A DNA stretch of 5,321 bases from UBA2882 sp964619485 (GTDB lineage: Bacteria > Bacillota > Clostridia > Lachnospirales > Lachnospiraceae). The position numbers were made by a program, and so were the translations under genes. This document shows positions 1 to 5,040 of the stretch, piece after piece; positions within the stretch are counted from its first letter, which is position 1; each line of letters starts with the position of its first letter. The notes beneath the pieces are model-generated. The model ran no database searches, was not told the DNA's origin, and saw nothing but the letters and a program-made list of their open reading frames with translations. The stretch spans positions 1 to 5,321 of the forward strand of contig CAZUCI010000096.1 of NCBI GenBank assembly GCA_964619485.1. The letters run 5' to 3'.

Positions 1-282
1 CGTTTGGCTGTGTTCAGAAGTAATAATCATATGTATGCTCAAATTATTGACGATACAGTTGGCAATACATTAGTTGCAGCTTCTACTCTTGAAAAAGACG
101 TAAAGGCTGAGCTGAAGAAAACCAATGACGTTGAAGCAGCAGCATATTTAGGAACAGTAATTGCTAAAAAAGCATTGGAAAAAGGTATTACAACAGTTGT
201 CTTTGATAGAGGTGGCTTTATATACCAGGGTAAAATTGCAGCATTAGCAGAAGCAGCCAGAGAAGCTGGCTTGGAATTTTAG
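1..282 (+). CDS. rplR: 50S ribosomal protein L18, 5'-truncated
   Basis: Ribosomal protein L18 binds 5S rRNA and, with L5 and L25-type proteins, anchors it in the central protuberance of the 50S subunit. The window opens inside the gene; the visible 93 codons, in frame from base 1, begin RLAVFRSNNHMYAQIIDD, the typical L18 entry into its first core strand. The C-terminal part contains GITTVVFDRGGFIYQGKI and ends EAAREAGLEF, a standard family ending. Full L18 proteins are about 120 residues, so roughly 27-30 N-terminal residues, including the basic tail that contacts 5S rRNA, lie upstream. The TTG at 4 is an internal Leu codon, not a start. The stop codon at 280-282 runs into the rpsE ribosome binding site, so the two genes are probably translated together. 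Identification is secure from sequence and from gene order. Confidence 0.96.
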   Translation, partial: RLAVFRSNNHMYAQIIDDTVGNTLVAASTLEKDVKAELKKTNDVEAAAYLGTVIAKKALEKGITTVVFDRGGFIYQGKIAALAEAAREAGLEF

Positions 283-299
283 GAAGGGAGAAAAGACAC

Positions 300-809
300 A
301 TGAAACGTTCAATCATCGATACAAGTAATATGGAACTCACTGAAAAAGTTGTTTCCATTAAACGTGTAACAAAGGTTGTTAAAGGTGGCCGTAACATGCG
401 TTTTACTGCTTTAGTAGTAGTAGGCGATGGCAATGGTCATGTTGGCGCTGGTCTTGGAAAAGCTACTGAAATTCCTGAAGCAATCCGTAAAGGAAAAGAA
501 GATGCTACAAAGAGATTAATCAGCGTTGCATTAGATGAAAATAACAGTATCACACATGATATCTATGGAAAATTTGGAAGCGCAAGCGTGCTTTTAAAGA
601 AGGCTCCAGACGGTACTGGTGTTATCGCTGGTGGTCCTGCTCGTAATGTTTGTGAACTTGCAGGCATCAAAAACATTCGTACAAAATCTTTAGGTTCCAA
701 CAATAAGCAGAACGTAGTTCTTGCAACAATTGAAGGATTAAGCCAGTTAAAGACTCCTGAAGAAGTAGCTAAAAACCGCGGTAAAGCTGTTAGCGATATC
801 ATGGCTTAA
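300..809 (+). CDS. rpsE: 30S ribosomal protein S5
   Basis: S5 is a 30S subunit protein near the decoding region and mRNA entry, important for assembly and accuracy. The 169-residue product has normal family length. Residues about 12-75 form the double-stranded-RNA-binding-like N-terminal domain (KVVKGGRNMRFTALVVVGDG, then GHVGAGLGKATEIPEAI). Residues about 85-158 form the C-terminal domain with GTGVIAGGPARNVCELAGI. The loop KVVKGGR (residues 25-31) corresponds to the loop where spectinomycin resistance maps in E. coli S5, and it looks wild type here. The region around residues 104-115 corresponds to where ribosomal ambiguity changes map. The ATG at 300 follows an AGGAAGGGAG ribosome binding site (281-290) that overlaps the rplR stop. 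The next gene starts 14 nt after the stop. Nothing in the sequence suggests a defect. Confidence 0.98.
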   Translation: MKRSIIDTSNMELTEKVVSIKRVTKVVKGGRNMRFTALVVVGDGNGHVGAGLGKATEIPEAIRKGKEDATKRLISVALDENNSITHDIYGKFGSASVLLKKAPDGTGVIAGGPARNVCELAGIKNIRTKSLGSNNKQNVVLATIEGLSQLKTPEEVAKNRGKAVSDIMA

Positions 810-823
810 GGAGGAAATAGAAA

Positions 824-1009
824 ATGGCAGATAAGAAACTTAAAGTAACATTAGTAAAATCTACTATTGGCGCTATTCCAAAACATAGAGCAACAGTAGC
901 TGCATTAGGTTTAAAGAAATTAAACAAAACTGTAGAATTACCTGATAATGATGCAACCAGAGGCATGATCAACCAGGTGAAACATTTAGTAAAAGTTGAA
1001 GAAGCTTAA
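824..1009 (+). CDS. rpmD: 50S ribosomal protein L30
   Basis: L30 is a small 50S protein that contacts 23S rRNA. The 61-residue product matches the usual bacterial length of about 58-62. It shows the family pattern KVTLVKSTIGAIPKHRATV, followed by LGLKKLNKTVELPDN and the end segment GMINQVKHLVKVEE. This is the short bacterial form without the extension seen in archaeal and eukaryotic L7/L30 proteins. The ATG at 824 is preceded by AAGGAGG at 808-814, which overlaps the rpsE stop codon (807-809), so translation is probably coupled to rpsE. The order rpsE-rpmD-rplO is the classical spc order. No anomalies are visible. Confidence 0.98.
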   Translation: MADKKLKVTLVKSTIGAIPKHRATVAALGLKKLNKTVELPDNDATRGMINQVKHLVKVEEA

Positions 1010-1018
1010 TTATGAATC

Positions 1019-1027
1019 AAGGAGGTG
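1019..1027 (+). promoter_or_regulatory. Ribosome binding site that fixes the rplO start
   Basis: AAGGAGGTG is an almost complete complement of the 16S rRNA 3' end. GGAGG ends 7 nt before the ATG at 1033. It lies downstream of the in-frame ATG at 1012, so it serves 1033 and rules out 1012 as the start. Confidence 0.9.
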
Positions 1028-1032
1028 CGATC

Positions 1033-1473
1033 ATGGAATTATCAAATTTAAGACCTGCTGAAGGTTCTAAACACAGCGATAATTTTAGAAGAGGCCGTGG
1101 ACACGGTTCAGGTAATGGCAAGACCGCTGGTAAGGGACATAAAGGACAGAAAGCTCGTTCAGGAGCTCCCAGAGTAGGTTTTGAAGGTGGCCAGATGCCT
1201 TTATACAGAAGAATTCCTAAAAGAGGATTCACAAATAGAAATACAAAAGTAATCGTTAGCATTAATGTTAATGCATTGGAAAAATTTGACAATGGTGCTA
1301 CTGTAGATGTTGAAGCGTTAGTAAATGCTGGCGTTATCAAAAATCAAAGAGATGGAGTTAAGATCCTCGGAAATGGAGAACTTACCAAGAAGCTTACAGT
1401 TAAGGTAGATGCTTTCAGTGCATCCGCTAAAGAAAAAATTGAAGCAGTTGGTGGAACAGCAGAGGTGATTTGA
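1033..1473 (+). CDS. rplO: 50S ribosomal protein L15
   Basis: L15 is a late-assembling 50S protein whose long glycine- and arginine-rich N-terminal tail threads into 23S rRNA. The product is 146 residues, as expected. It starts MELSNLRPAEGS, followed by the extended tail RRGRGHGSGNGKTAGKGHKG (residues 19-38), then GFEGGQMPLYRRIPKRGF (49-66), the family signature. The C-terminal globular part (about 75-146) ends GGTAEVI. I chose the ATG at 1033 because a strong ribosome binding site lies just before it and the family begins at this methionine. An in-frame ATG at 1012 would add seven unrelated residues. Residues 12-18 read SKHSDNF where many bacteria have a run of Lys and Arg; I believe this is common in Lachnospiraceae. 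The stop TGA (1471-1473) overlaps the secY ATG. Confidence 0.97.
   Translation: MELSNLRPAEGSKHSDNFRRGRGHGSGNGKTAGKGHKGQKARSGAPRVGFEGGQMPLYRRIPKRGFTNRNTKVIVSINVNALEKFDNGATVDVEALVNAGVIKNQRDGVKILGNGELTKKLTVKVDAFSASAKEKIEAVGGTAEVI
1462..1467 (+). promoter_or_regulatory. Ribosome binding site of secY inside rplO
   Basis: GAGGTG lies inside the last rplO codons, 5 nt before the ATG at 1473. This spacing favours the ATG at 1473 over the TTG at 1470, which would be only 2 nt away. The site is within translated rplO mRNA, consistent with translational coupling. Confidence 0.75.
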
Positions 1474-2792
1474 TGTTAACAACCTTGAAGAATGCCTTTA
1501 AAGTCAAAGAAGTAAGAAACAGACTTCTGTTTACATTTGCCATGTTAGTTGTCATCCGTTTTGGAAGTCAGCTTCCAGTACCAGGTGTAAACAGGGAGTT
1601 CTTCTCCCAGTGGTTTGCAAAACAGACCGGGGATGCATTCAGCTTCTTTGATGCTTTCACAGGTGGTTCTTTCCTGAACATGTCTGTGTTGGCACTGAAT
1701 ATTACACCGTACATTACATCTTCCATTATTATGCAGCTTCTAACGATTGCGATTCCTAAATTAGAGGAAATGCAGAGAGATGGTGAAGACGGAAGAAAGA
1801 AAATTGCAGCAATTACCCGTTATGTGACGGTTGGGCTTGCTCTGATTGAATCAGCAGCAGTTGCCATTGGCTTTGGAAATCAGGGTCTTTTGGCAGACGA
1901 TTCCGTTGCACTTGATTATGTGGTAATTATCACAGCTCTTACTGCTGGTAGTGCATTCTTAATGTGGATCGGTGAAAGAATTACAGACAAGGGCGTTGGA
2001 AATGGTATTTCTATCGTGCTTGTAATCAATATTATTTCCAGATTACCTCAGGACATTGCAAATCTGTATGATCAGTTTGTAAAGGGTGCATCTACAATTG
2101 CCCTTGGCGTTGTAGCAGCCATCGTCATTGTAGCGGTAATCATTGGAATGGTAGTTATTGTTGTTATTTTAAATGATGGTATTCGCAAAATCCCAGTTCA
2201 GTATGCTAAAAAGATTCAGGGAAGAAGAACTGTAGGTGGACAGAGCTCCAATATTCCATTGAAAATCAACACCGCAGGCGTTATTCCAATTATCTTTGCA
2301 TCATCAATTATGGAGTTCCCAATTGTTATCTGCCAGCTGTTACAGTATAACGGCACAGGCGTATGGGCTGAAATTCTTAAAGGATTAAACTCCAACAACT
2401 GGTGTAAGCCAAGCACACCACAGTACTCCATCGGACTTTTGGTTTATATTGTGTTAGTTGTATTTTTTGCTTACTTCTATACATCTATTACTTTTAATCC
2501 TTTGGAAGTATCAAATAACATCAAAACCCAGGGCGGTTTTGTTCCAGGTATCAGACCTGGTAAACCAACCACGGAATACTTAAATAAAATTCTTACTTAT
2601 ATTATTTTCATCGGAGCATGCGGACTGATTATTGTTGCAGTTATTCCATATATCTTTAACGGTCTTTTTGGAGCAAATGTTTCCTTTGGTGGAACCAGTT
2701 TGATCATTATTGTCAGCGTTGTATTAGAGACAGTAAAACAGATTGAGTCCTTACTGTTAGTAAGAAATTATAAAGGTTTTTTAAATGATTAA
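1473..2792 (+). CDS. secY: Preprotein translocase subunit SecY
   Basis: SecY is the central channel of the SecYEG translocon in the cytoplasmic membrane. It works with SecA for export and with ribosomes and SRP for membrane protein insertion. The 439-residue protein has the usual length and about ten hydrophobic segments. Visible landmarks are the first segment (about 18-36), the plug region (about 55-75, FDAFTGGSF), and ITPYITSSIIMQLL of TM2 (77-90). EEMQRDGEDGRKKI (98-111) and GERITDKGVGNGIS (167-180) follow. The C4 loop contains GRRTVGGQSSNIPLKINTAG (250-269). The C5 loop contains GGFVPGIRPGKPT (354-366), whose Arg361 matches the position needed for SecA-driven translocation in E. coli (Arg357). 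The end is LLLVRNYKGF. The ATG overlaps the rplO TGA by one base. A TTG at 1470 would add only one residue and is poorly spaced. No frameshift or missing segment is visible. Confidence 0.98.
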   Translation: MLTTLKNAFKVKEVRNRLLFTFAMLVVIRFGSQLPVPGVNREFFSQWFAKQTGDAFSFFDAFTGGSFLNMSVLALNITPYITSSIIMQLLTIAIPKLEEMQRDGEDGRKKIAAITRYVTVGLALIESAAVAIGFGNQGLLADDSVALDYVVIITALTAGSAFLMWIGERITDKGVGNGISIVLVINIISRLPQDIANLYDQFVKGASTIALGVVAAIVIVAVIIGMVVIVVILNDGIRKIPVQYAKKIQGRRTVGGQSSNIPLKINTAGVIPIIFASSIMEFPIVICQLLQYNGTGVWAEILKGLNSNNWCKPSTPQYSIGLLVYIVLVVFFAYFYTSITFNPLEVSNNIKTQGGFVPGIRPGKPTTEYLNKILTYIIFIGACGLIIVAVIPYIFNGLFGANVSFGGTSLIIIVSVVLETVKQIESLLLVRNYKGFLND

Positions 2793-2800
2793 GATTGTTT

Positions 2801-2828
2801 TGGACACATTGTGAAAAGAACATATCAT
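2801..2828 (+). promoter_or_regulatory. Candidate sigma-A-type promoter upstream of adk
   Basis: TGGACA (2801-2806) matches the -35 consensus at five of six bases. TATCAT (2823-2828) matches the -10 consensus at five of six, with a 16-nt spacer. Transcription would begin near 2835, just before the hairpin at 2839-2878. The region is AT-rich and noncoding, so chance matches are possible. Its position would give adk and map a supply of mRNA independent of the ribosomal-protein genes upstream. Confidence 0.45.
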
Positions 2829-2838
2829 ATTAAATTCT

Positions 2839-2878
2839 AATTCTGGGACAGGCGATTTTTCGTTTTGTCCCATGAATT
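2839..2878 (+). other. Long hairpin in the secY-adk gap
   Basis: AATTC plus TGGGACA (2839-2850) pairs with TGTCCCA (2866-2872), one unpaired T (2873), then GAATT (2874-2878). This gives 12 Watson-Crick pairs. The interior can add CGA/TCG (2853-2855 with 2860-2862) around a TTTT loop. No T-run follows, so it is not a standard intrinsic terminator. It lies 12 nt upstream of the adk ribosome binding site. Possible roles are a stabilising 5' end for an adk transcript, an RNase processing site between secY and adk, or a regulatory element. Confidence 0.7.
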
Positions 2879-2890
2879 GCATATACGCTC

Positions 2891-2896
2891 GGAGGT
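2891..2896 (+). promoter_or_regulatory. Ribosome binding site that fixes the adk start
   Basis: GGAGGT lies just upstream of the ATG at 2901, with 5 nt between GGAGG and the start codon. It is downstream of the in-frame ATG at 2865, which falls inside the hairpin and has no comparable site. Confidence 0.9.
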
Positions 2897-2900
2897 AAAA

Positions 2901-3545
2901 ATGAAGATTATTATGCTAGGCGCTCCTGGAGCTGGAAAAGGCACACAGGCTAAGATGATCGCTGATAAATACAGTGTTCCACACATTTCTACAGGTGATA
3001 TTTTCAGAGCAAATATCAAAAATGGTACAGAGCTTGGAAAAGAAGCCAAGAAGTACATGGACCAGGGACTTTTGGTTCCAGACGAACTTACCGTGAAAAT
3101 TTTATTGGATCGTGTTGCCAATGAAGATTGTAAAAACGGATACGTCTTAGACGGATTTCCAAGAACAATTCCTCAGGCAGAGGTGTTGGAGGATGCTTTA
3201 ACAAAATTGGGAGATAAAATTGATTATGCAATCAATGTAGATGTTCCTGATGAAAACATTATCAACAGAATGGGTGGCAGACGTGCATGTTTAGCATGTG
3301 GAGCTACTTATCACATTGTACATGTTCCACCAAAAAAAGAAGGAATCTGTGACAGATGTGGAAAAGAACTTGTTTTAAGAGATGATGATAAACCGGAAAC
3401 AGTTAAGAACCGCTTAAACGTTTATCATGAACAGACCCAGCCTTTGATCGACTTCTATGAAGCAAAGGGCGTATTAAGAAGTGTAGACGGTACAGTGGAC
3501 ATGAAAGATGTTTTTGCTGCAATCGTTAACATTTTAGGAGAGTAA
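2901..3545 (+). CDS. adk: Adenylate kinase (zinc-lid type)
   Basis: Cytoplasmic adenylate kinase interconverts ATP + AMP and 2 ADP, setting the adenylate energy balance. The 214-residue protein begins with the P-loop GAPGAGKGT (7-15). The AMP-binding region follows with STGDIFR (30-36), and YVLDGFPRT (81-89) holds the conserved Asp-Gly-Phe-Pro-Arg. The long LID domain (about 125-163) carries Cys130, Cys133, Cys150 and Cys153 in two CxxC pairs. This is the structural zinc site typical of Gram-positive adenylate kinases and is absent from E. coli Adk. NRLNVYHEQTQPLIDFY (170-186) is the expected C-terminal helix. The ATG at 2901 was chosen because of its ribosome binding site and because the P-loop must begin near residue 7; the ATG at 2865 would add 12 residues of noncoding character. 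Only 2 nt separate adk from map. Confidence 0.98.
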   Translation: MKIIMLGAPGAGKGTQAKMIADKYSVPHISTGDIFRANIKNGTELGKEAKKYMDQGLLVPDELTVKILLDRVANEDCKNGYVLDGFPRTIPQAEVLEDALTKLGDKIDYAINVDVPDENIINRMGGRRACLACGATYHIVHVPPKKEGICDRCGKELVLRDDDKPETVKNRLNVYHEQTQPLIDFYEAKGVLRSVDGTVDMKDVFAAIVNILGE

Positions 3546-3547
3546 AA

Positions 3548-4303
3548 ATGGCTGTTTCTATTAAATCTGCAAGAGAAATTGAACTGATGCGTGAATCCTG
3601 TAAGCTTTTGGGTGACGTATTTTACAACCTGGAACAGGCAATTGAACCAGGAATGTCTACCCTGCAGGTAGATACTCTTGGGGAAAAACTGATTCGTGCA
3701 CATGGTTGTGTCCCTAATTTTTTACATTACCAGGGATATCCGGCATCTATTTGCGTTTCTGTTAATGAAGAAGTCGTACATGGTATTCCAAAGGGTGACC
3801 ACATTTTAAAAGAGGGCGATATAGTAAGCCTTGATGCCGGTCTGATTCATAAAGGATACCATTCTGATATGGCCAGAACCTTTGGCGTAGGAAAAATCAG
3901 CGAAGAGGCAACACTTTTAATTGAGAGAACAAAACAGAGCTTCTTTGAAGGAATTAAAATGGCGAAGGATGGAAATCATCTTTATGATATTTCCAATAGA
4001 ATTGATGCCTATATCAGCCAGTTTGGCTATGGAATTGTAACAGATCTGGTGGGCCATGGAATTGGAACACATTTACATGAAGATCCGCAGATTCCAAACT
4101 TTGCACAAAAAAGAAAGGGCCTGAGGCTTTGCGCCGGAATGACACTTGCTGTGGAACCAATGATTAATCTTGGAACCGGAGAGGTGGAATGGCTCGATGA
4201 CGACTGGACAGTAATTTCAGCTGATCATAGTATTTCTGCTCATTATGAGAACACGATTTTGATCACACCGGAAGGTGAGCCTGAAATCCTTACATTAATA
4301 TAG
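3548..4303 (+). CDS. map: Methionine aminopeptidase, type I
   Basis: This cytoplasmic metalloprotease removes the initiator methionine from new proteins after deformylation, when the second residue is small. The 251-residue length and lack of an N-terminal extension fit the short bacterial type Ia form. All five expected metal ligands are present: Asp96 (SLDAG), Asp107 (HSDMART), His170 (GHGIGTHLHE), Glu203 (AVEPM) and Glu234 (AHYENT). His78 (VVHGIP) and His177 match the catalytic or substrate-contacting histidines. The ATG at 3548 follows AGGAG (3536-3540), which lies inside the end of adk, so adk and map are probably co-translated. The next gene begins 13 nt after the stop. adk-map is a standard pair in the spc region of Gram-positive bacteria, linking nucleotide supply and protein maturation to ribosome production. 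Confidence 0.98.
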   Translation: MAVSIKSAREIELMRESCKLLGDVFYNLEQAIEPGMSTLQVDTLGEKLIRAHGCVPNFLHYQGYPASICVSVNEEVVHGIPKGDHILKEGDIVSLDAGLIHKGYHSDMARTFGVGKISEEATLLIERTKQSFFEGIKMAKDGNHLYDISNRIDAYISQFGYGIVTDLVGHGIGTHLHEDPQIPNFAQKRKGLRLCAGMTLAVEPMINLGTGEVEWLDDDWTVISADHSISAHYENTILITPEGEPEILTLI

Positions 4304-4316
4304 AAGGAAGAAGACC

Positions 4317-4589
4317 ATGATCGGAATGTTAGCAGTGGCAATGGCAGGGCATGACAAAGGAAAAACCTATGTCATTGTAAAAGAAGAAGCAGAATATGTA
4401 TATTTGTGTGATGGCCACATAAAATTAATGGATGCTCCAAAGAAAAAATCCAAAAAGCATGTGGCAGTCAATAAGAGCTTTGATACCGGTGCTGTGAAGG
4501 AAAAGCTTTTAAGAAAAGAAAAGGTCACAGACGTGGAAATCAAAAGAACCATTAAAGTCTATCTGAGCGACGAATTAGCAGAGAGGTAA
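4317..4589 (+). CDS. Small KOW-domain, L14e-like putative RNA-binding protein
   Basis: This 90-residue protein begins MIGMLAVAMAGHDKGKTYVI. The AGHDKGKTYVIV stretch (10-21) is a KOW-type motif, the RNA-contacting turn found in ribosomal proteins such as L14e, L26/L24 and NusG. A short beta-rich segment (VYLCDGHIKLMD, 28-39) follows, then a lysine-rich patch KKKSKK (42-47) and a charged, probably helical C-terminal half. Firmicutes often carry such a gene between map and infA; B. subtilis has ybzG there. A ribosome- or rRNA-associated role fits the motif and context, but I know of no firm function. The ATG at 4317 follows GAAGGAAG (4303-4310). infA starts 6 nt after the stop, so the gene is surely co-transcribed with map and infA. 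The domain call is confident; the molecular role is open. Confidence 0.9.
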   Translation: MIGMLAVAMAGHDKGKTYVIVKEEAEYVYLCDGHIKLMDAPKKKSKKHVAVNKSFDTGAVKEKLLRKEKVTDVEIKRTIKVYLSDELAER

Positions 4590-4595
4590 AGAAAA

Positions 4596-4814
4596 ATGTC
4601 AAAAGCAGATGTAATTGAAATTGAAGGAACTGTAATAGAAAAATTACCAAATACCATGTTCCAGGTTGAACTGGAAAATGGACATAAGGTCTTAGCACAC
4701 ATCAGTGGAAAGCTAAGACAGAATTTCATCCGTATCCTGCCGGGTGACAAAGTAACCTTGGAATTATCACCCTATGATCTTTCAAAAGGAAGAATCATTT
4801 GGAGAGATAAATAA
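4596..4814 (+). CDS. infA: Translation initiation factor IF-1
   Basis: IF-1 binds the A site of the 30S subunit and assists IF-2 and IF-3 in selecting initiator tRNA. The 72-residue product is the exact usual length and is a single S1-like OB-fold. It starts MSKADVIEIEGTVIEKLPNT, continues with FQVELENGHKVLAHISGKLR, and has the conserved IRILPGDKV (45-53) and LSPYDLSKGRI (57-67). Small departures from the commonest form, such as LRQNF where many have MRMNY and an IIWRDK ending, look like lineage variation, not damage. The ATG at 4596 is served by GAGAGG (4581-4586) in the end of the KOW gene. It is the last gene before a promoter-bearing gap. Confidence 0.98.
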   Translation: MSKADVIEIEGTVIEKLPNTMFQVELENGHKVLAHISGKLRQNFIRILPGDKVTLELSPYDLSKGRIIWRDK

Positions 4815-4863
4815 GCATGATTTATTCTTTTTAAAGAGTGAACATGTTAAATAACAAAAGGGG

Positions 4864-4892
4864 TTGCAAATAAGTAATCCCCATGCTATAAT
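4864..4892 (+). promoter_or_regulatory. Strong extended -10 sigma-A promoter before rpmJ
   Basis: TTGCAA (4864-4869) matches four of six -35 bases. TATAAT (4887-4892) is a perfect -10 box, the spacer is exactly 17 nt, and TG at 4884-4885 forms an extended -10. The stretch at about 4839-4858 is A/T-rich (GTTAAATAACAAAA) and could act as an UP element. Transcription should start near 4898-4900, giving a leader of about 28 nt to the rpmJ start. It is oriented toward rpmJ-rpsM and would partly uncouple the alpha genes from upstream spc transcription. Confidence 0.85.
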
Positions 4893-4913
4893 GTAAAACG
4901 GTCTTTTTGTGAA

Positions 4914-4919
4914 AGGAGG
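4914..4919 (+). promoter_or_regulatory. Ribosome binding site of rpmJ
   Basis: AGGAGG, within GAAAGGAGGG, ends 7 nt before a GTG at 4927. The strength and spacing support GTG as the start of this very short gene, where no upstream ATG is available in frame. Confidence 0.88.
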
Positions 4920-4926
4920 GTTTAAC

Positions 4927-5040
4927 GTGAAAGTTAGATCATCAGTAAAACCAATTTGCGAAAAATGCAAAGTAATCAAGAGAAAAGGGAAAGTCAGAGT
5001 AATCTGCGAGAACCCAAAACACAAACAGGTACAGGGATAA
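4927..5040 (+). CDS. rpmJ: 50S ribosomal protein L36, zinc-ribbon form, GTG start
   Basis: L36 is the smallest 50S protein and sits on 23S rRNA. The 37-codon gene starts with GTG and encodes MKVRSSVKPICEKC followed by a basic stretch, ending VICENPKHKQVQG. That is the standard bacterial length. Cys11, Cys14, Cys27 and His32 form the zinc-ribbon ligand set, so this is the zinc-containing (C+) paralogue type, not the zinc-free form used under zinc limitation in some bacteria. It follows a strong promoter and ribosome binding site and is the first gene after infA, as in most Firmicutes. The downstream gap to rpsM (241 nt) is unusually long for this gene pair. Because of its length and GTG start it is easily overlooked by gene finders. 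Confidence 0.97.
   Translation: MKVRSSVKPICEKCKVIKRKGKVRVICENPKHKQVQG

Noticed and set aside
1012..1032. Upstream in-frame ATG giving a 153-residue L15
   Set aside because: The strong ribosome binding site at 1019-1027 lies after this ATG, and the L15 family starts at the methionine encoded at 1033.
1470..1472. TTG start for secY one codon upstream
   Set aside because: It is only 2 nt from the ribosome binding site, while the ATG at 1473 is better spaced and is the preferred codon.
2839..2890. Secy-adk hairpin as an intrinsic terminator
   Set aside because: No run of T follows the stem on the + strand, and on the opposite strand the sequence after the stem is mixed AT, not a clean T-tract.
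2865..2900. In-frame upstream ATG extending adenylate kinase by 12 residues
   Set aside because: It lies inside the hairpin, lacks a ribosome binding site, and would displace the P-loop from its normal position near residue 7. The GGAGGT at 2891 serves the ATG at 2901.
4860..4882. GGGG...CCCC inverted repeat overlapping the rpmJ promoter
   Set aside because: It has only four GC pairs plus a bulge, no T-run, and coincides with the -35 and spacer. It is probably incidental, though an operator cannot be ruled out.
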